Assembly (NCBI GenBank): GCA_900753135.1
Contig: CAADXZ010000189.1
Span: forward strand, 1 to 8,154
Length of the DNA stretch: 8,154 bases
Source: Clostridia bacterium
GTDB taxonomy: Bacteria > Bacillota > Clostridia > TANB77 > UBA1234
Reading direction: 5' to 3'
In this document: one piece after another, positions 4,830-8,154 of the stretch
Layout of the letters: every line of letters starts with the position of its first letter
Position numbering within the stretch: position 1 is the stretch's first letter
Translations under genes and position numbers: made by a program
The notes under the pieces: model-generated
Seen by the model: only the letters and a program-made list of their open reading frames with translations
Database searches by the model: none
What the model was told of the DNA's origin: nothing

Positions 4830-7800
4830 TTCTTTACCTCCCCAAGCTTTTTACCAAGTATGTCTATTTCAAATTTCTTTACTGTATCCTTTTTAGTTAT
4901 TGAACACACCTCGTTTTCCTTCACATTGTTAAGTTTTCGTCTCGTATTTCCTTTTGACATATACAGTTCATTTCTTGAACTGTTCTTTAATGAAAAGTAG
5001 TATCCACAACAAATTTTATTTTTCTTTGTAATCTCGATGTAGTCGCCATAAAAAAGGTACATTTCGTGCATAGCATAATCATCAGGATATCTATAATCCG
5101 AACGAAGATACAAATGATTATTTCTTTTTAATAAGTCGGTATATTTAATGAAATTTAGGTTTGTTTCATCATTACAAGTTCTATATACATCTACACAATA
5201 AAAGCGTGAATCATTTAACACCGTACTATTATTCTCACCAATAGTTTTGACACTGTTTTTTCCTGAAATTGCATCTTTCTTTTTTATGAAACCATCCTTA
5301 ACCATCTGACCTGAATATTTTCTTTCAGGCTTAATTGATACAATCGGCATCTCAATTGAGTCTGCAAATTGGTGATCATATATTTTGTACAAATCATTTC
5401 TAAATATTTGATCAAGAGTATCTTCACCTACTTTAGTATCATAGTTAAAGAAATATTTCATTAACTCGTAATCACGGACACGGTATTCAACTTCAAAACG
5501 AATATTCTTCAGTAATGACGGTGTTTCCTTAACCTTTTCAAGTAATTTTCTTGAAACAGCGGGAGACATTCCATAATATTTCATTAAGGTATCAACACAA
5601 TTGTCAAGACTTTTTCTATACTCCTCTGTTTTAATTTTACCTGCAGAATAGTATATATCTCTAAGCTTGTGGTTTTCGGCAGCTATAATAACATAGGCCG
5701 GTAAACAGTTTGCTATTACTATTGCGTCAACTGCATGATCAAAATATGTTATCTTCTTCAGTTCGCCTTTATCATATCTTCCCCATGTTTCTTTGTTGAG
5801 CCACTGTCTGCGAAGAGATGATGTTATTGCACCCTTAACTGCATAAACTACCGGTCTCTTATCGTCACCCTTTTCCCTTGCAAAGTAGAGATTATCATTA
5901 AAATACTTAACCAAAAATTTTGCAATATATCGTGTATCGTTAAGATTTCTTGTTTTCCAATCGCCGAGAATTTTTTCAGCATCTTCGCCTACAAGCGATT
6001 CAAGCATAAAATACCTATACTTTTTCTCGGTGATTTTATTGCCTTTAAACAACTTATTGACACGCTGTTTGAACTCTTTTTCCTTTTCAGCAGATAGATA
6101 CATCAACGGAGTTCTTGCTCCTTTTTTCTGATTTTCTCTTGCAAGAACAAGAGCTTTATTGTTTAGTGTATCATCAAGAATTCTCGAAAATGGGACAATA
6201 TGATCGATTTCATATTGTTTTCCTTTATTCAATATTGCTTCTTTCTTATTTGTTATTTCTTCATTTGAATACATACATCTCCAACCCTGGAGTTCTCCAA
6301 GAAGATATCTTTCAATGTACTGTGGCCTAATTTCTCTTTCATCAAGACCTGTAATCAATGATATTTGTTTTATTGCATTTTTTCGTTCCTTTTCATTTTT
6401 ATTTTGTTGAGTGGATATTTTTTGACGAGTGTCAAAACTCTTATTGAGTTCACTTGCGATTTCAATATTCATTGCATTTGGTGCGCCATATTTTTGAACA
6501 ATTGCATTAACCACTTTTCTTGTTTCATTGATAGCTCTAAACACCACAGGATTTTGTGCATACTCACTATTATTATCAAAAGGTTTTAATTTTAACAATT
6601 TTTCTGTTTTTATACTTACTGAAAACTCATCTTGTTGTACATTCGCCTGAAATTCACCTACTAATGTTCCATCAAAAAAGGCATTGATTGCATCAATCAT
6701 ATATTTATCTGAAACTTTTGCTGTTCCTGAAAAATTTTGTTTAGAGAGCTTTTTTATCAGTTCATCTTTTCCTTTTAGTTCATCAATTTTGTTTAAAGCA
6801 TCAATTCTTCTTTTGGGAGTTATATTGAAAGATATTGTATCACCTACCCTGTTAAGCAAAGAATTTTGATCTGTATATTCCTCCGATATCAATTTATCCC
6901 AATCGAAACCGTATGATTCAAAAATTGGCTTCACAGCTTTGAGGTATTTAATACAATCTGCAATATTTTCATTTTTAGCAGTCTTAGTATTAAGAATTAC
7001 AATGTTAAGTTCTTTTGCGAGTTCATTGATTTTTGTTTTCGTAATGCTACCGCTTTGTAAGGACTGATTTACGATATTTCTCATCAAATCCCGAGGTAGT
7101 TTTACTACTTCGCCTGTGTTTTTCTCAACATATTTATATTGAGAAAGTTTGTTTGCCAAAGCAAATAAATCTCCTATTACCGTATAACGGTGTCCTCTTT
7201 TCTCATTCTTATAGTAGGGGCAATTGCCTATCGAATCAACAAAGCCCTTATATGGTCTGTTTTCATCATCAGTATTTCCTGGTCCATCTTCGAAATCTCG
7301 CCTTGAAAATATTATATCAAATATTTTATCTATACTTTCATCTGTAAGTTGAGGGTAGAATTCTTTCTGTTTGCCTAAAATTTTTCTTACCTCATCTTCA
7401 AACATTTCGGTAGGAAACAGTATGTCATTTTCACTTATTTTGCCATCTGATTTTTTCTTTCCCTTTTCATCTTTTTCTTTTATATTTCTATACTTGTATC
7501 TTCCGGAAATTTTATCAGAAAAATGTTCAGAATCCTTCATTATAGCTTCTGCAATTGAGCGATAACCACCATTTTTTATAACATCTGCAGTATTCGTTAA
7601 TGCCTTGTAGATATCTTTTTCTTCTTCTTCTTTGGCTTTTTTATCTTTTGCGTTATTATTTTCATCACTCAACTCGTAAAAAGCTTTATATCCGCGACGC
7701 TTTGCTATATGCAACAATGCCGCAGTAAGTTCAACAGGAGTCACCATTTCATCGAGGGCACGAACCCGTATATCTATAATATCGTGATTGTTTTTAGCAA

Positions 7801-8077
7801 AGAACTCGGAAAGTTCCGCCCTACTTACAAATTCAATATTTTCAAGATAGTTCTTCAATCGTTCCTTTCGATGATTCCTTCTCCTAATTCTTCTTCGCAT
7901 ACCTCTGTATTTTCTTCTTCTTTGACTGTTTCGTATATTTTTATTACTTTCAATGATCTCTCCGGATTCAAATATGCGGACACCAAAATCCTCCAATCGT
8001 TTGCAATCATCGTCATTTCTTACAACAGCCCAGCCCACTGAACCGATTCCGATATCAAGTCCAATTATATATTTCAT
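4790..8077 (-). CDS. cas9: CRISPR-associated endonuclease Cas9 (type II-C-like)
   Basis: Cas9 uses a crRNA:tracrRNA pair to find and cut both strands of invading DNA. The frame is 1095 codons without interruption. RuvC-I is IGLDIGIGSVGW (Asp8), followed by an Arg-rich bridge helix at about 48-80. A recognition lobe runs to roughly 480, RuvC-II has NIEIASELN (Glu539), HNH has YEIDHIVPFS (His626) with the NNKALVL...N pattern, and RuvC-III has FDHAVDAIVIA (His781, Asp784). The last 200 or so residues form the PAM-interacting region. All catalytic residues are present. I chose ATG 8077-8075 because AAAGGAG stands just before it and the protein then starts at MKYIIGLDIG; a TTG at 8113 would add 12 atypical residues. 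The size and neighbours (cas1, cas2, no csn2) suggest II-C. Its end overlaps the cas1 start region. Confidence 0.96.
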   Translation of the reverse strand: MKYIIGLDIGIGSVGWAVVRNDDDCKRLEDFGVRIFESGEIIESNKNIRNSQRRRKYRGMRRRIRRRNHRKERLKNYLENIEFVSRAELSEFFAKNNHDIIDIRVRALDEMVTPVELTAALLHIAKRRGYKAFYELSDENNNAKDKKAKEEEEKDIYKALTNTADVIKNGGYRSIAEAIMKDSEHFSDKISGRYKYRNIKEKDEKGKKKSDGKISENDILFPTEMFEDEVRKILGKQKEFYPQLTDESIDKIFDIIFSRRDFEDGPGNTDDENRPYKGFVDSIGNCPYYKNEKRGHRYTVIGDLFALANKLSQYKYVEKNTGEVVKLPRDLMRNIVNQSLQSGSITKTKINELAKELNIVILNTKTAKNENIADCIKYLKAVKPIFESYGFDWDKLISEEYTDQNSLLNRVGDTISFNITPKRRIDALNKIDELKGKDELIKKLSKQNFSGTAKVSDKYMIDAINAFFDGTLVGEFQANVQQDEFSVSIKTEKLLKLKPFDNNSEYAQNPVVFRAINETRKVVNAIVQKYGAPNAMNIEIASELNKSFDTRQKISTQQNKNEKERKNAIKQISLITGLDEREIRPQYIERYLLGELQGWRCMYSNEEITNKKEAILNKGKQYEIDHIVPFSRILDDTLNNKALVLARENQKKGARTPLMYLSAEKEKEFKQRVNKLFKGNKITEKKYRYFMLESLVGEDAEKILGDWKTRNLNDTRYIAKFLVKYFNDNLYFAREKGDDKRPVVYAVKGAITSSLRRQWLNKETWGRYDKGELKKITYFDHAVDAIVIANCLPAYVIIAAENHKLRDIYYSAGKIKTEEYRKSLDNCVDTLMKYYGMSPAVSRKLLEKVKETPSLLKNIRFEVEYRVRDYELMKYFFNYDTKVGEDTLDQIFRNDLYKIYDHQFADSIEMPIVSIKPERKYSGQMVKDGFIKKKDAISGKNSVKTIGENNSTVLNDSRFYCVDVYRTCNDETNLNFIKYTDLLKRNNHLYLRSDYRYPDDYAMHEMYLFYGDYIEITKKNKICCGYYFSLKNSSRNELYMSKGNTRRKLNNVKENEVCSITKKDTVKKFEIDILGKKLGEVKKYGEPLSLLPEKN
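4827..4841 (-). promoter_or_regulatory. cas1 ribosome binding site in front of an ATA codon
   Basis: GGAGG (4841-4837) is followed after 7 bases by ATA (4829-4827), exactly where the Cas1 N-terminal motif (W)RTVIV begins. An in-frame stop lies just upstream and there is no ATG, GTG or TTG in frame before 4793. The original start was probably ATG, lost by one G-to-A change, although ATA initiation cannot be excluded. Confidence 0.6.
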
Positions 8078-8080
8078 AAT

Positions 8081-8090
8081 TCTCTCCTTT
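8081..8090 (-). promoter_or_regulatory. cas9 ribosome binding site
   Basis: AAAGGAGAGA (8090-8081) is a strong Shine-Dalgarno sequence. Its AGGAG core lies 6 bases before ATG 8077, and it decides the start in favour of that ATG over the upstream TTG at 8113. Confidence 0.85.
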
Positions 8091-8114
8091 CTATTGACAA
8101 ATATATTTTTCAAT

Positions 8115-8120
8115 ATTATA
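8115..8120 (-). promoter_or_regulatory. Candidate -10 box for cas9
   Basis: TATAAT (8120-8115, - strand) would start transcription about 30 bases before the cas9 ATG. No acceptable -35 hexamer is visible 16-18 bases upstream, and the region is very AT-rich, so this may be chance. The real promoter could be beyond the window edge. Confidence 0.3.
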
Positions 8121-8154
8121 ATTAAATTAGAACTTAGAAATTTGATGTATAGGT

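Noticed and set aside
8078..8113. TTG start that would lengthen Cas9 by 12 residues
   Set aside because: The strong ribosome binding site at 8081-8090 directs ATG 8077, and Cas9 proteins start a few residues before the RuvC-I motif.
8109..8124. TTTCAATATTATA as a possible anti-repeat upstream of cas9
   Set aside because: It resembles only the AT-rich middle of the repeat and lacks the AGAGAGCC-AAAAC part that must pair with the crRNA.

Overview
The window looks like an AT-rich Bacillota genome, probably a gut Clostridia/Oscillospirales-type bacterium. This is inferred from the low GC, AGGAG-type ribosome binding sites, a CCA-encoding tRNA-Trp end and the families present; no species can be named. 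It holds two unrelated anti-phage systems on either side of a tRNA-derived integration boundary.

Left part (1-2215, + strand, visibly the most AT-rich): a retron. A gene cut by the window edge (2-826, function not recognised) is followed after one base by the retron msr-msd RNA (828-1022). That RNA is bounded by a perfect 10-bp a1/a2 inverted repeat. A terminator-like hairpin (1024-1050) follows, and then the retron reverse transcriptase (1064-2044, YADD motif). Behind it are three TTCTACA direct repeats and a 10-bp inverted repeat, which resemble integrase-binding sequence.

Boundary (2216-2316): the 3' half of a tRNA-Trp gene starts exactly in the anticodon loop and is followed by a strong terminator. 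This is what remains at the far end of an element that integrated into tRNA-Trp, so the retron reads as the terminal cargo of a genomic island lying to the left. The intact tRNA-Trp and the integrase should be outside the window.

Right part (2317-8154, genes on the - strand): a non-coding stretch, a broken rolling-circle Rep gene (2560-3033) that keeps its HxH and YxxK nuclease motifs but has lost both ends, a CRISPR array with 12 spacers (3112-3937), its leader and promoter, remnants of cas2 and cas1, and an apparently intact 1095-residue cas9 (4790-8077). Gene content (cas9-cas1-cas2, no csn2 or cas4 seen) fits type II-C.

The most striking result is that the adaptation module is dead while the interference part looks intact. 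cas1 has a 10-bp tandem duplication that shifts the frame, lacks a standard start codon at its expected position, and has lost its second half through deletion, fusing the remainder to cas2. The array still has a consensus promoter (TTGACA-18-TATAAT), which lies in the end of the cas2 remnant. This could be a fixed-memory Cas9 system. No tracrRNA anti-repeat is visible in the window; it may lie beyond the right edge, upstream of cas9.
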